Source: JALHSW01 sp963720675 (lineage in GTDB: Bacteria; Actinomycetota; Acidimicrobiia; IMCC26256; PALSA-555). From it: DNA of 64,000 nt. Where the stretch lies: positions 339,380 to 403,379 of the forward strand of contig CAVRGH010000005.1 of the NCBI GenBank assembly GCA_963720675.1. The letters run 5' to 3'. This document shows, one piece after another, positions 45,387 to 53,074 of the stretch; within the stretch, counting starts at the first letter, position 1, and every line of letters starts with the position of its first letter. Made by a program: the position numbers and the translations under genes. A model generated the notes under the pieces. That model saw nothing but the letters and a program-made list of their open reading frames with translations. It did not search any database and was not told where the DNA came from.

Positions 45387-45922
45387 CCGCGCCGCGGACG
45401 CCCGCATCGAACGCCTGCTCGCGTACGAGGAGATCCGTCAGCTCGTCGCGCGGTATGCCGTCGCGACCGACGCGCGCGACCTCGACGCGCTCGTCGGGCT
45501 GTTCGTCGACGACGTGCAGATCGGGCGTTCGGAGCGAGGGCGCGCCGCGCTGCATGCGTTCTTCGACCGGTCGTTGCGTGACGTCGGCATCACGATCCTG
45601 AACACCGGCACCCACGTGATCGACTTCGTCGACGACGTGCGCGCGCACGGGCGTCGTGTACTGCCGCGGTGAGATCCAGGTCGGGAACCAGTGGGTCGTC
45701 CAGGCGATCCAGTACCGCGACGACTACGAGCAGCGGGCCGGCCACTGGTACTTCACCCGGCGCCGTCATCTCCTCTGGTACGGGCGTGAGGTCGGCACCT
45801 CGCCGCTCGGGCTCGCGCCCGCCGACTGGCCCGCGCACCACACCGGCACGGGCGAGCTGCCCGACGCGTGGCCCACGTGGCACCAGTTCTGGGCAGTGCC
45901 GCCGGCCGCCGCGCCCGACTGA
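45379..45922 (+). CDS. SnoaL-like (NTF2-fold) protein, frameshifted
   Basis: About 180 residues. RIERLLAYEEIRQLVARYAVATDARDLDALVGLFVDDV is the classical SnoaL_4 start with the acidic FVDD. An extra G near 45651 (CGGGCGTC) breaks the frame; the repaired chain continues VVYCRGEIQVGNQWVVQAIQYRDDYEQRAGHWYFTRRRH. Related proteins are polyketide cyclases, ketosteroid isomerase-like enzymes or dehydratases. The GTG start overlaps the preceding stop by 8 bases. A terminator-like repeat follows. Confidence 0.8.
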
Positions 45923-45924
45923 CT

Positions 45925-45972
45925 CCGAGGCGTTTTGGCGTCGCAGCGGTGTTCAGACACCCTGCTGGCGCG
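45925..45972 (+). repeat. Hairpin repeat element, copy B (terminator-like)
   Basis: CCGAGGCGTTTTGGCGTCGC... with GGTGT-TC-AGACACC-like and GGCGTCGCAGC/GCTGGCGC stems; homologous to copy A at 26520 in the opposite orientation. Here it fills the gap between the SnoaL-like and M1 peptidase stops. Confidence 0.7.
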
Positions 45973-45978
45973 GGTACG

Positions 45979-47499
45979 TCAGCGGGCGGCGACCGTCAGG
46001 GTGACCGGAGCGTCCGAGCCGAGCGGCGCGGCCGTCTGGGGTAGCTCGGGCAGCGGGCCCGGCCCGAGCCACGAGCGCAGGAAGGCGGTCAGGTCCCTGC
46101 CCGCGACCTCGTTCACCACCTCGAAGAAGTCCTCGGTGGTCGCGGTCGTGCCCGCGTACTTCGCCGCGTAGGTCTGCAGGATCTGCTGGAACACCGTGTC
46201 GCCGACCTCGAGTCGGAGCGCGTGCAGGGTGAGCCCGCCGCGCTCGTAGGCCGCGGTGCCGAACATCTCGTTGATGCCGGGGTCGTCGGCGGCGACGTCC
46301 GGCGTGCGCGCCACCGCGGCACGGGCGCGGGCGACCTCACTGGCGAGGGACACACCGACCGCGTGGTCCTCCCACAGCCATTCGCCGTAGGTCGCGAAGC
46401 CCTCGTTGAGCCAGGTCTCCGACCAGTCGGCCGGGCTGACCGAGTCGCCGAACCACTGGTGCGAGAGCTCGTGGGCCAGGATCGCGCTCGAGATCTGCGG
46501 GTCGGCGAACAGGTCCGACGCGATCAGGGAGAAGGTCTGCGCCTCGAACGCGAGCCCGTGCGGGCCGCCGTCGGGCACCTGGATCCCGTAGGTCGAGAAG
46601 GGGTACTTCCCGAACCAGGTCGACAGGAACTGCAGCTGGGCGGGTGTCTCGGATGCGGCTTCGCCGGCCCGGGCGGCCATGCTCGGGGTGATCGCGTTCC
46701 GGATCTTCACACCGTCGACGGGGGCTTCGTCCTCGAGCTCCAGGTTCCCGATCGTGACCTGGGCCAGGTAGGTGGTCATCGGCGCGGTCTCGTCCCAGCT
46801 CCACACCGTGCGGTCACCATGGGCGACCTTGCCGACGAGGTCGCCGTTGGCGACCGCGGTCAACGGGTTCGGCACGTCGAGGTGGAACGCGAACGACGCC
46901 TTGTCGGTCGGGTGGTCGTTGCCCGGGAACCAGCGGCGCGCGCCGTCGGGCTCGCCGAGGGTGGTCGCACCGTCGTTGGTGGTGAGCCACCCGTTCTGCG
47001 CGCCGATGCCCGGGATCTCGCCGGGCGAGGGCACGCCGTGGTACCGGACGCGCGTCGTGAACTTCGCGCCCTGCCGGATGGGCCGCTTCGGATCGATCTG
47101 CAGCTCCTCGGCCGAGTGCCGGAACTCGGCCGGCTTCCCGTCGACCTTCACGCTCGGCACGTCGAAGCCGATGAGGTCGAGGTCGAAACGGCGCAGGCGC
47201 CGGGTCGCGGTCGCGGTGATCGTGGTGTCGCCGCGCACCTCGCCCGTCTTCGGGTCATACGACAGCTGCAGGTCGTAGTGGGCGACGTCGTAGCCCCGGT
47301 TGCCGAGGGCGGGGTAGTAGGGGTCGGGCGGGTCGAGCGTGGACGGGTCGCCGGGCTTGGGGTCCCCGGGCCCGTGGCCGAGGGACGCGGGCGCGGCGCC
47401 GGCGAGCGGCGTGCTGAGCGTGCCTGCAAAGGCCACGAGCACGATCGCGACGGCCCCGAGGCGCGACGCGACCCGCCGAGACTGCGGTGAGGAGGTCAC
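45979..47499 (-). CDS. M1 family metallopeptidase (secreted aminopeptidase)
   Basis: A 506-residue zinc peptidase. VASRLGAVAIVLVAFAGTLSTPLAGAA is a signal peptide. HELSHQWFGDSV at about residue 341 is the HExxH zinc site, and WLNEGFATYGEW supplies the third ligand 19 residues later. The GxMEN-type exopeptidase motif is changed (GLAFEAQTFSL), as in other short actinobacterial M1 members. GTG at 47499 is the start; an earlier ATG lacks a signal peptide in position. It likely trims peptides outside the cell. Unrelated to its neighbours. Confidence 0.88.
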   Translation of the reverse strand: MTSSPQSRRVASRLGAVAIVLVAFAGTLSTPLAGAAPASLGHGPGDPKPGDPSTLDPPDPYYPALGNRGYDVAHYDLQLSYDPKTGEVRGDTTITATATRRLRRFDLDLIGFDVPSVKVDGKPAEFRHSAEELQIDPKRPIRQGAKFTTRVRYHGVPSPGEIPGIGAQNGWLTTNDGATTLGEPDGARRWFPGNDHPTDKASFAFHLDVPNPLTAVANGDLVGKVAHGDRTVWSWDETAPMTTYLAQVTIGNLELEDEAPVDGVKIRNAITPSMAARAGEAASETPAQLQFLSTWFGKYPFSTYGIQVPDGGPHGLAFEAQTFSLIASDLFADPQISSAILAHELSHQWFGDSVSPADWSETWLNEGFATYGEWLWEDHAVGVSLASEVARARAAVARTPDVAADDPGINEMFGTAAYERGGLTLHALRLEVGDTVFQQILQTYAAKYAGTTATTEDFFEVVNEVAGRDLTAFLRSWLGPGPLPELPQTAAPLGSDAPVTLTVAAR

Positions 47500-47556
47500 G
47501 CTGGTCTCACGCTCCCCGGCACCGAAAGGTTCCCGTCCGAACCGGCCCGCTGCGGG

Positions 47557-47605
47557 GTTCTTGGCACGTTGAGACGCGCATACCGCGTGCCAGCGTGCCA
47601 AGAAC
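47557..47605. terminator. 12-bp hairpin with a long loop
   Basis: GTTCTTGGCACG and CGTGCCAAGAAC are exact complements around 25 bases that hold a second small stem (ACGCG/CGCGT). It lies between the CoA-transferase stop and the M1 peptidase start, both on the minus strand; it could end transcription of the former. Confidence 0.5.
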
Positions 47606-47620
47606 GCTGTGCGGGGCGGG

Positions 47621-48820
47621 TCACGCGACGGTGCCGGCGGCGCGGAGGGACGCGATCGCGTCGGCGTCGTGGCCCAGGGTGCTCAGCACCTCGTCGGTGT
47701 GCTCGCCGAGGCCCGGGGGCATGGCGGTCGGGCCACCCGGCGTCCCCACGAAGTCGACGGGGGAGTTGATCATCGTCACCGTGCTCCCGCCCTCGGGCAC
47801 CTCGACGAACGCGCCACCGGCCCAGGCCTGTGGGTCGGCGAGCACCTCGTCGGTGTTCTGCACCGGCGCCCACCACACGTTCTCGCGGTCGAACGCGACT
47901 CCCCACTCCTCCCGAGTGCGGGTCGCGAACCGCTCGTCGAGCAGTGGGATCAGGGTCGCGATGTTGTCGCGCCGCGCCGGCGCGGTCGCGAACCGCTCGT
48001 CGTCGATCCACTCCGGATGGTCGATCGCCCGGCACACGTCGGGCCAGTGGCGGTCACCGTCGAGCCCGATGAGCCAGAACCACCGGCCCTCGCGGTCCTG
48101 GTAGTCGTTGATCATCGGGTTCGCCATCGTGTCGTGGGTCGCGGTGCCGATCTGCACGCCGAAGCGGAGCGCGGTGTTGAGGTCGAAGCTGATCGTGTAC
48201 ATCCCGTGCCGGAGCAGCGACGTGTGGACGAGCTGGCCCTCGCCGGTGCGGGCCCGGGCGACGAGCGCCGCGCTGATCCCGCCCGCCAGCGTCATCCCCG
48301 CGTTGTGGTCGCCCTGGCCCCCGCGCTGGAACGGGGGGTCGCCACCCGGCGCGGTGAGCAGGTGCGCGATCCCGCTGCGCGCCCAGAACGCGCCGATGTC
48401 GTAGGCGGCGCGGTCCCGCTCCGGTCCGTCGAGGCCGAACCCCGTGATGATGCCGTAGACGAGCGCGGGGTGCCGCGCCCGCAGCGTGTCGGGGTCGAGC
48501 CCGAGGCGCTCGAGCGCGTCGAGACGGATGTTCGTCACGAACACATCGGCGGTGTCGAGCAGCTCGAGCGCGAGGTCGACGCCACCCGGCTGCGCGAAGT
48601 CGATGACGATGCTGCGCTTCGAGCGGTTGTCCATCTCGAACGGCGGGTTGAACGGCACGTCGCCGCCGAGCATCTTGGCGAACCCGCGCGCCGGGTCACC
48701 CTCGGGCGGTTCGATCTTGATGACGTCGGCGCCCCAGTCGGCGAGGATGCCGCCGGCTGCGGGCCCGGCGACCCAGACGCCCAGCTCGACGACGCGGATG
48801 CCTTCGAGGGGTCCCTGCAT
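47621..48820 (-). CDS. CaiB/BaiF family CoA-transferase
   Basis: A 399-residue class III CoA-transferase. MQGPLEGIRVVELGVWVAGPAAGGILADWGADVIKIEPPEGDPAR is typical, YDIGAFWARSG carries the expected catalytic-Asp region, and GGQGDHNAGMTLAGGISAALVARARTGEGQLV is the interlocked-ring stretch. It moves CoA between acids, or acts as an alpha-methylacyl-CoA racemase; which is not decidable. ATG at 48820 chosen. It diverges from the phosphatase over 38 bases. Confidence 0.88.
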   Translation of the reverse strand: MQGPLEGIRVVELGVWVAGPAAGGILADWGADVIKIEPPEGDPARGFAKMLGGDVPFNPPFEMDNRSKRSIVIDFAQPGGVDLALELLDTADVFVTNIRLDALERLGLDPDTLRARHPALVYGIITGFGLDGPERDRAAYDIGAFWARSGIAHLLTAPGGDPPFQRGGQGDHNAGMTLAGGISAALVARARTGEGQLVHTSLLRHGMYTISFDLNTALRFGVQIGTATHDTMANPMINDYQDREGRWFWLIGLDGDRHWPDVCRAIDHPEWIDDERFATAPARRDNIATLIPLLDERFATRTREEWGVAFDRENVWWAPVQNTDEVLADPQAWAGGAFVEVPEGGSTVTMINSPVDFVGTPGGPTAMPPGLGEHTDEVLSTLGHDADAIASLRAAGTVA

Positions 48821-48858
48821 GCGGCGGAGTGTAGATCCGGGCGCGCGACGGGCACCCC

Positions 48859-49440
48859 GTGCATCCCTCATACGATCGGGCCATCGATCTCCTGACCGTG
48901 TGCACCGGCAACATCTGTCGCTCGCCGATGGCCGAGGTGCTGCTGCGCACCCGCCTTGCCGAGCGCGGCGTCGACGCGTCGGTCGTATCGGCCGGCACGC
49001 TCGCGTGGGGTGGGCCGGCCACCGCCAACGCGTGCATCGCCGTCGGCGAGCTCGGTGTCGACCTGCACGGGCACCTCAGCCGACAGCTCACTGCGGACCT
49101 CGTCGGTCCGGCCGATCTCGTGCTCGGGATGACGCGCGACCACGTGTGGCGCGCGACCCGCCTCGACGCCGACGCGACCGACCGGTCGTTCCTCATCGGC
49201 GAGCTCGTCCGGCTCGGCGCGCGGGTCGGCCCCCGGGTCGACGGCGAGTCGGTGCGGGCTTGGGCCGCGCGCGTCGCGGCCGAGCGGATGGGCGGGCGCC
49301 CCATCGGTCAGGTCGGCGACGAGGTCGCGGACCCGGTGGGGGAGCCGATCCACGTCTACCGCGCGACCGCCGCCCGCCTCGACCACGACGTCCGCGCCAT
49401 CGCCGAGCTCCTGGTCCCGAGCTCGCGGCACCCCGACTGA
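48859..49440 (+). CDS. Low-molecular-weight protein-tyrosine phosphatase family
   Basis: A 193-residue protein. LLTVCTGNICRSPMAEVLLR holds the CX5RS phosphate-binding loop at residues 15-22; a late DPVGEP gives the catalytic Asp-Pro pair. RGVDASVVSAGTLAWGG and LGMTRDHVWRA are family strands. GTG at 48859 is the only start before the loop. It is about 40 residues longer than the enzyme core because of an insertion between residues about 100 and 150. It may dephosphorylate protein tyrosine or arginine, or reduce arsenate; the last is less likely without extra cysteines. Confidence 0.87.
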   Translation: MHPSYDRAIDLLTVCTGNICRSPMAEVLLRTRLAERGVDASVVSAGTLAWGGPATANACIAVGELGVDLHGHLSRQLTADLVGPADLVLGMTRDHVWRATRLDADATDRSFLIGELVRLGARVGPRVDGESVRAWAARVAAERMGGRPIGQVGDEVADPVGEPIHVYRATAARLDHDVRAIAELLVPSSRHPD

Positions 49441-49481
49441 GTCGCCTCCACCCCCGGCGAAATGGGGAGGGGTCGTGGGTT

Positions 49482-49496
49482 CTGACGGCCCGTCAG
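49482..49496. promoter_or_regulatory. CTGACG-type operator, perfect
   Basis: CTGACGGCCCGTCAG lies 42 bases before the SDR start and only five bases before the KstR-type box. It is the only promoter in the window with both operator types. Confidence 0.65.
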
Positions 49497-49500
49497 GGAG

Positions 49501-49514
49501 TGGAACGTGTTCTC
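49501..49514. promoter_or_regulatory. KstR-type operator (one mismatch)
   Basis: TGGAACGTGTTCTC differs from TnnAACnnGTTnnA only at the last base and lies 24 bases before the SDR of the SDR-kstR operon, as expected for autoregulation. Confidence 0.6.
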
Positions 49515-49537
49515 GTCGCGTGCGAGAGTGACCCGGC

Positions 49538-50348
49538 ATGGAGATCCCGGGGAAGGTCGCGATCGTCACCGGCGCGGCGTCGGGCATCGGTCGGGCCACC
49601 GCCCTCGCGCTCGCTCGAGCCGGGGCGAAGGTCGTCGTCGCCGACGTCGACGACATCGGGGGGAACGAGACCGTCGGCCTCATCCACGACCTGCCCACCG
49701 AGGGTGGGGAGGCTGCGCACCGGGCCGACGCCGGGTACGTCCGCACCGACGTCACCGAGCCCCGTTCGCTCGAGGCGCTCTTCGCCGCGGTCGAGGCCGA
49801 GCACGGCGGCATCGACATCCTCCACAACAACGCGGGTCTCGTGAGCGGCGAGCCGCTCTGGCCCGACATCACCCCCGAGACGCTGTTGCGCGTCATGAAC
49901 GTGAACCTCGGTGGCGTCGTGCTCGGCACGCGCATGGTGATCGACGCGATGCGACGCCGCGGCGGGGGCGTGATCGTCAACACCGCGTCGATGGCCGCGC
50001 TCTATCCCATGGCGGTCGACCCGATCTACTCGGCCACCAAGGTCGGTGTCACCATGTTCAGCCGCGCGTGCGCGCCGCTCGCGGAGGAGGGCATCCGAGT
50101 GAACTCGGTGCTCCCCGGGCTCGTCGACACCCCACTGCTCCCGAAGTCCGGCGACGGCGTGCGGTGGGCCGACTGGGCGGTCATGTCGAAGGAGCACATG
50201 GGGCTCCTCGACCCCGACGACGTGGCGCAGGCGGTGCTCGACCTCGTCCGCGACGACACCGCGGTCTCCGAGGAGCGCGTCGTCGGCGCGCTGCCGGTCG
50301 GTCCCCGAGCAGCCGGTCGCCGAGCAGCCGGTTCCGGAGCTCGGGTGA
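49538..50348 (+). CDS. Short-chain dehydrogenase coupled to the kstR-like gene, frameshifted
   Basis: An SDR of about 270 residues. MEIPGKVAIVTGAASGIGRATALALARAG, VVADVDD (NAD-type), HNNAGLVSGE, IYSATKVGVTMFSRA with Tyr-Lys. Near 50304 one extra C (GTCCCCGAG) hides the stop; with it removed the protein ends PEQPVAEQPVPELG and TGA at 50346, overlapping the GTG of the TetR gene (GTGA). Read without correction, the SDR appears fused to the regulator. It may process the ligand or pathway intermediate sensed by the regulator; this is speculative. Confidence 0.8.
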
Positions 50349-50921
50349 CGGTCAACACGGACACCCTCACCCCCAACCAGGCGGCGCGGCGGGCGCGGGT
50401 CCTCGACGCCGCGCTGGAGCTGGCGTCCGAGGGCGGCTACGACGCGGTGCAGATGCGCGACGTCGCCGCCCGCGCCCAGGTCGCGCTCGGCACCATCTAC
50501 CGCTACTTCTCCTCGAAGGACCACCTCCTCGCGGCCGGACAGGTCGAGATGTGGCGCGTCCAGGCTGCGGCACTCGTCCAGCGCCCACCCGCCGGGGCCA
50601 CGCCCGCCGACCGCGTCGTCGCACTCCTGGGCCGATCGATGCGGGGCGCGCTCGTCGGAGCCGGAGCGCACCGCCGCGCTGATCACCGCCTCGGCCTCGC
50701 CCGACCCGGCCGTGCGCGACTGCCAGGCCGAGATGATGGCGATCATGGACGACGTGCTCATCGACGCGATGACCGATGTCGATCCCGAGCGCCGCGAGGC
50801 CATCGCGGTCACGCTCCGTCAGGTGTGGTTCGCGTGGCTGCTGGGCTGGGTCAACGGCTGGAACGACGCCGTCACCGTGAACCGTCAGCTCGAGACCGCG
50901 ACCCGGCTCCTGCTCGACTGA
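50345..50921 (+). CDS. kstR: KstR-like TetR-family repressor, frameshifted
   Basis: About 191 residues. ARRARVLDAALELASEGGYDAVQMRDVAARAQVALGTIYRYFSSKDHLLA is the DNA-binding domain; GGY.AVQMR.VA..A.VA.GT.YRYF.SK.HLL is the match I recall for mycobacterial KstR. One extra G near 50658 breaks the frame; the effector domain continues SEPERTAALITASASPDPAVRD, then VWFAWLLGWVNGWNDAVTVNRQLETATRLLLD. KstR represses cholesterol genes and is released by CoA thioesters of sterol metabolites. GTG overlaps the SDR stop by four bases. The TnnAACnnGTTnnA boxes in the window are its expected targets. Ligand is inferred. Confidence 0.82.
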
Positions 50922-50961
50922 TCCATCCCGGTGGGTGCAGAGCCGGTTTGACCCCGCAAAG

Positions 50962-50975
50962 CGGAACCTGTTCTA
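50962..50975. promoter_or_regulatory. KstR-type operator (one mismatch)
   Basis: CGGAACCTGTTCTA departs from the consensus only at the first base. It ends 9 bases before the GTG of the OB-fold/thiolase operon, so it probably overlaps the transcription start. Confidence 0.6.
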
Positions 50976-50984
50976 CTCCGAGGC

Positions 50985-51431
50985 GTGGCTGAGCAGCGCA
51001 GCAGTACCCACAAGATCGAGTTCCCGTACACCCGGACCCTCGGGCCGGTGTACAGCGCCTTCCTGACCGGACTCCGTGACGCCAAGGTCCTCGGCATCAC
51101 GAGCCGCGACGGCCGGGTGCTGTGCCCGCCGACCGAGTGGGACCCCGAGACGGGCGAGGGCCTCGAGCCCAGCTTCGTCGAGGTCGGCCCGGGGGGCACG
51201 GTCGAGACCTGGGCGTGGGTGAGCAAGCCCACGCGCAAGCACCCACTCGACAAACCGTTCGCGTTCGCGCTCGTGAAGCTCGACGGTGCCGACACCGCGA
51301 TGGTGCACGCCGTCGACGCCGGCAGCATCGACGCGATGCACACCGGCATGCGCGTGACGGCCCGCTGGAAGCCCGAGCGGATCGGCTACATCACCGACCT
51401 CGACGCCTTCGTCCCCGAGGGAAGCGCATGA
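50985..51431 (+). CDS. OB-fold (DUF35-like) protein
   Basis: A 148-residue protein with KIEFPYTRTLGPVYSAFLTGL then the barrel: VLGITSRDGRVLCPPTEWDPETG, EPSFVEVGPGGTVETWAWVSKP, HPLDKPFAFALVKLDGADTAMVHAVDAG and MHTGMRVTARWKPER. It lacks the zinc-ribbon cysteines of its neighbour. OB-fold/DUF35 proteins are partners of thiolases and Ltp-type aldolases in steroid side-chain loss. It starts the six-gene operon right behind a KstR-type box and ends in ATGA with the next small frame. Confidence 0.82.
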   Translation: MAEQRSSTHKIEFPYTRTLGPVYSAFLTGLRDAKVLGITSRDGRVLCPPTEWDPETGEGLEPSFVEVGPGGTVETWAWVSKPTRKHPLDKPFAFALVKLDGADTAMVHAVDAGSIDAMHTGMRVTARWKPERIGYITDLDAFVPEGSA

Positions 51432-51454
51432 GTGACGCCAAGGATGCCGCATGA
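51428..51454 (+). CDS. Eight-codon mini-ORF MSDAKDAA between the OB-fold genes
   Basis: ATG at 51428 overlaps the first OB-fold stop (ATGA), and the mini-ORF stop at 51454 overlaps the second OB-fold ATG (ATGA). Its first five residues MSDAK are the same as those of the downstream protein, with synonymous codon differences at Ser, Asp and Ala. It may be a duplicated start region that couples translation, or a chance remnant of a 23-base tandem duplication. Confidence 0.35.
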   Translation: MSDAKDAA

Positions 51455-52014
51455 GCGATGCGAAGGAAGAGGTCGTCGACCCGAACGCTCCGGTCGTCGG
51501 CATGGACTACTTCATGCAGCTCGAGTACCACGAGCTCATCTGCCCGGTGGTGCTGCGGTACTCCGCGGCGCTGCTCGAGGGGAAGCTCATCGGGCATCGG
51601 TGCCCGAAGTGCGGCCTCGTCTACGCGCCGCCGCGGGGCTACTGCCCGATCGACACCATCGAGACCACCGACGCGAACGAGGTGGAGCTCACCGATCGCG
51701 GCGTCGTCACCAACTACACGGTGGTCACCCCGGTCGCGTACTACGGCCAGGAGGCGACGGAGCCGTTCGCCAAGGTCTCGGTGCAGCTCGACGAACCCGG
51801 CGGCTCGCTGAGCCTCCAGGACGTGCTCGAGATCGGCGTCGACGACGTCCGGGTCGGGATGCGCGTCGAGGCGGTCTGGGTCCCGGAGGGCGAGCGCAAC
51901 GTCGATGAGATCGGCAACCGCTCGTGGGGGAGCGCCGAGGGCTGCATCCTCGGCTGGCGCCCCACCGGTGAGCCCGACGTCCCCGCCGACCAGCTCCCGG
52001 AGGCCGCGTTCTGA
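51451..52014 (+). CDS. OB-fold protein with zinc ribbon (DUF35-like)
   Basis: A 187-residue protein. Cysteines at residues 51, 54 and 65 (HRCPKCGLVYAPPRGYCP) form the rubredoxin-like zinc ribbon of DUF35 proteins; TNYTVVTPVAYYGQEATEPFAKVSVQLDE and VGMRVEAVWVP form the OB barrel. In mycobacteria similar proteins bind Ltp-type thiolases and help position acyl-CoA. It overlaps the following Ltp4-like gene by one base (TGATG), so stoichiometric translation is expected. Confidence 0.85.
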   Translation: MSDAKEEVVDPNAPVVGMDYFMQLEYHELICPVVLRYSAALLEGKLIGHRCPKCGLVYAPPRGYCPIDTIETTDANEVELTDRGVVTNYTVVTPVAYYGQEATEPFAKVSVQLDEPGGSLSLQDVLEIGVDDVRVGMRVEAVWVPEGERNVDEIGNRSWGSAEGCILGWRPTGEPDVPADQLPEAAF

Positions 52015-53072
52015 TGGCAGCGCAGGACATCGCCATCATCGGGTACGCCCAGTCGCCGTCGTGGCGCCAGTCGAACCTCACCGAGCCGCAGTTCCTCTTC
52101 CCGGTCATCAGCGAGGCGATCGAGCAGGCCGGCATCGAACGGCGCGAGCTCGGCTTCACCTGCGCAGGCTCGTGTGACTACCTCTCGGGGCAGACGTTCG
52201 CGTTCGTGATGAACCTCGAGGCGGTCGGCGCCTGGCCGCCGATCTCGGAGTCGCACGTCGAGATGGACGGTGCGTGGGCGCTCTACGAGGCATGGGTGCG
52301 CCTCCAGCACGGCGACATCGACACCGCGCTCGTGTTCGGGTCGGGCAAGTCCTCGCCCGGTGCGCCGTCCGAGATCTACCCGCTCCAGATGGACCCGTAC
52401 ACGCTCACGCCGCTCGGCGTGGACCCGGTCTCGCTGGCCGCGTTGCAGGCGCGGGCGATGCTCGACGCCGGGAAGATCACCGAGCGCGAGATGGCGGAGA
52501 TCGCGGCGCGCAGCCGCACGGCCGCGGTCGGCAACCCGTACGCACAGGTCACGGGCAGCGCCGACGCCGACGCGCTCCTCGCCGAGCCGTACTTCACGGC
52601 CCCGCTGCGCAAGCACGACCTCCCGCCGATCTCGGACGGTGCGTCGGCGGTGATCCTCGCGACGGCCGAGAAGGCCAAGGCGGTCTGCAAGAACCCGGTG
52701 TGGATCCGCGGCCTCGACCACCGCATCGAGATCCACCAGCCCGGCATGCGCGATCTCACGGTCTCGACCTCCACGAAGCTCGCGGGGGAGAAGGCCGGAG
52801 TCGGGAAGGCCAAGGTCGACGTCGCCGAGCTGTCGGCGTCGTTCAGCCACCAGGAGAAGCTCCTCACCGAGGCGCTCGGGCTCGGCGACGACGTCGAGAT
52901 CAACCCGTCGGGTGGTGCGCTCGCCGCCAACCCGATGATGGCCGTCGGGCTGTCCCGCTTCGCCGAGGCCGCGCGTCAGATCGCGGAGCACGGCAAGCAC
53001 CGCGCCGTGGCGCACGCGACCTCGGGGCAGTGTCTGCAGCAGAACCTCGTCGGCGTGCTGGAAGGTGATTGA
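52014..53072 (+). CDS. ltp4: Thiolase-fold lipid-transfer protein, Ltp4-like
   Basis: A 352-residue thiolase-superfamily protein. DIAIIGYAQSPSW, FTCAGSCDYLSGQTFAF, VEMDGAWALYEAWVRL and INPSGGALAANPMMAVGLSRFAEAARQI follow the SCP-x/Ltp thiolase pattern with a NPSGG loop. No classical nucleophilic Cys-His-Cys triad is clear. The length and the order OB-fold, Ltp4, Ltp3 fit what I recall of the mycobacterial ltp4-ltp3 region. Carbon-carbon bond cleavage of a steroid-type acyl-CoA is inferred. Confidence 0.82.
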   Translation: MAAQDIAIIGYAQSPSWRQSNLTEPQFLFPVISEAIEQAGIERRELGFTCAGSCDYLSGQTFAFVMNLEAVGAWPPISESHVEMDGAWALYEAWVRLQHGDIDTALVFGSGKSSPGAPSEIYPLQMDPYTLTPLGVDPVSLAALQARAMLDAGKITEREMAEIAARSRTAAVGNPYAQVTGSADADALLAEPYFTAPLRKHDLPPISDGASAVILATAEKAKAVCKNPVWIRGLDHRIEIHQPGMRDLTVSTSTKLAGEKAGVGKAKVDVAELSASFSHQEKLLTEALGLGDDVEINPSGGALAANPMMAVGLSRFAEAARQIAEHGKHRAVAHATSGQCLQQNLVGVLEGD

Positions 53073-53074
53073 CC

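Noticed and set aside
48859..49440. Arsenate reductase (ArsC)
   Set aside because: It has the CX5R loop but not the extra cysteine pair near residues 80-90 needed by thioredoxin-type ArsC, and no ars genes are nearby.
49538..50992. A natural SDR-TetR fusion protein
   Set aside because: Removing one C near 50304 gives the SDR a normal end whose stop overlaps the TetR GTG; the linker read in the uncorrected frame is not protein-like.
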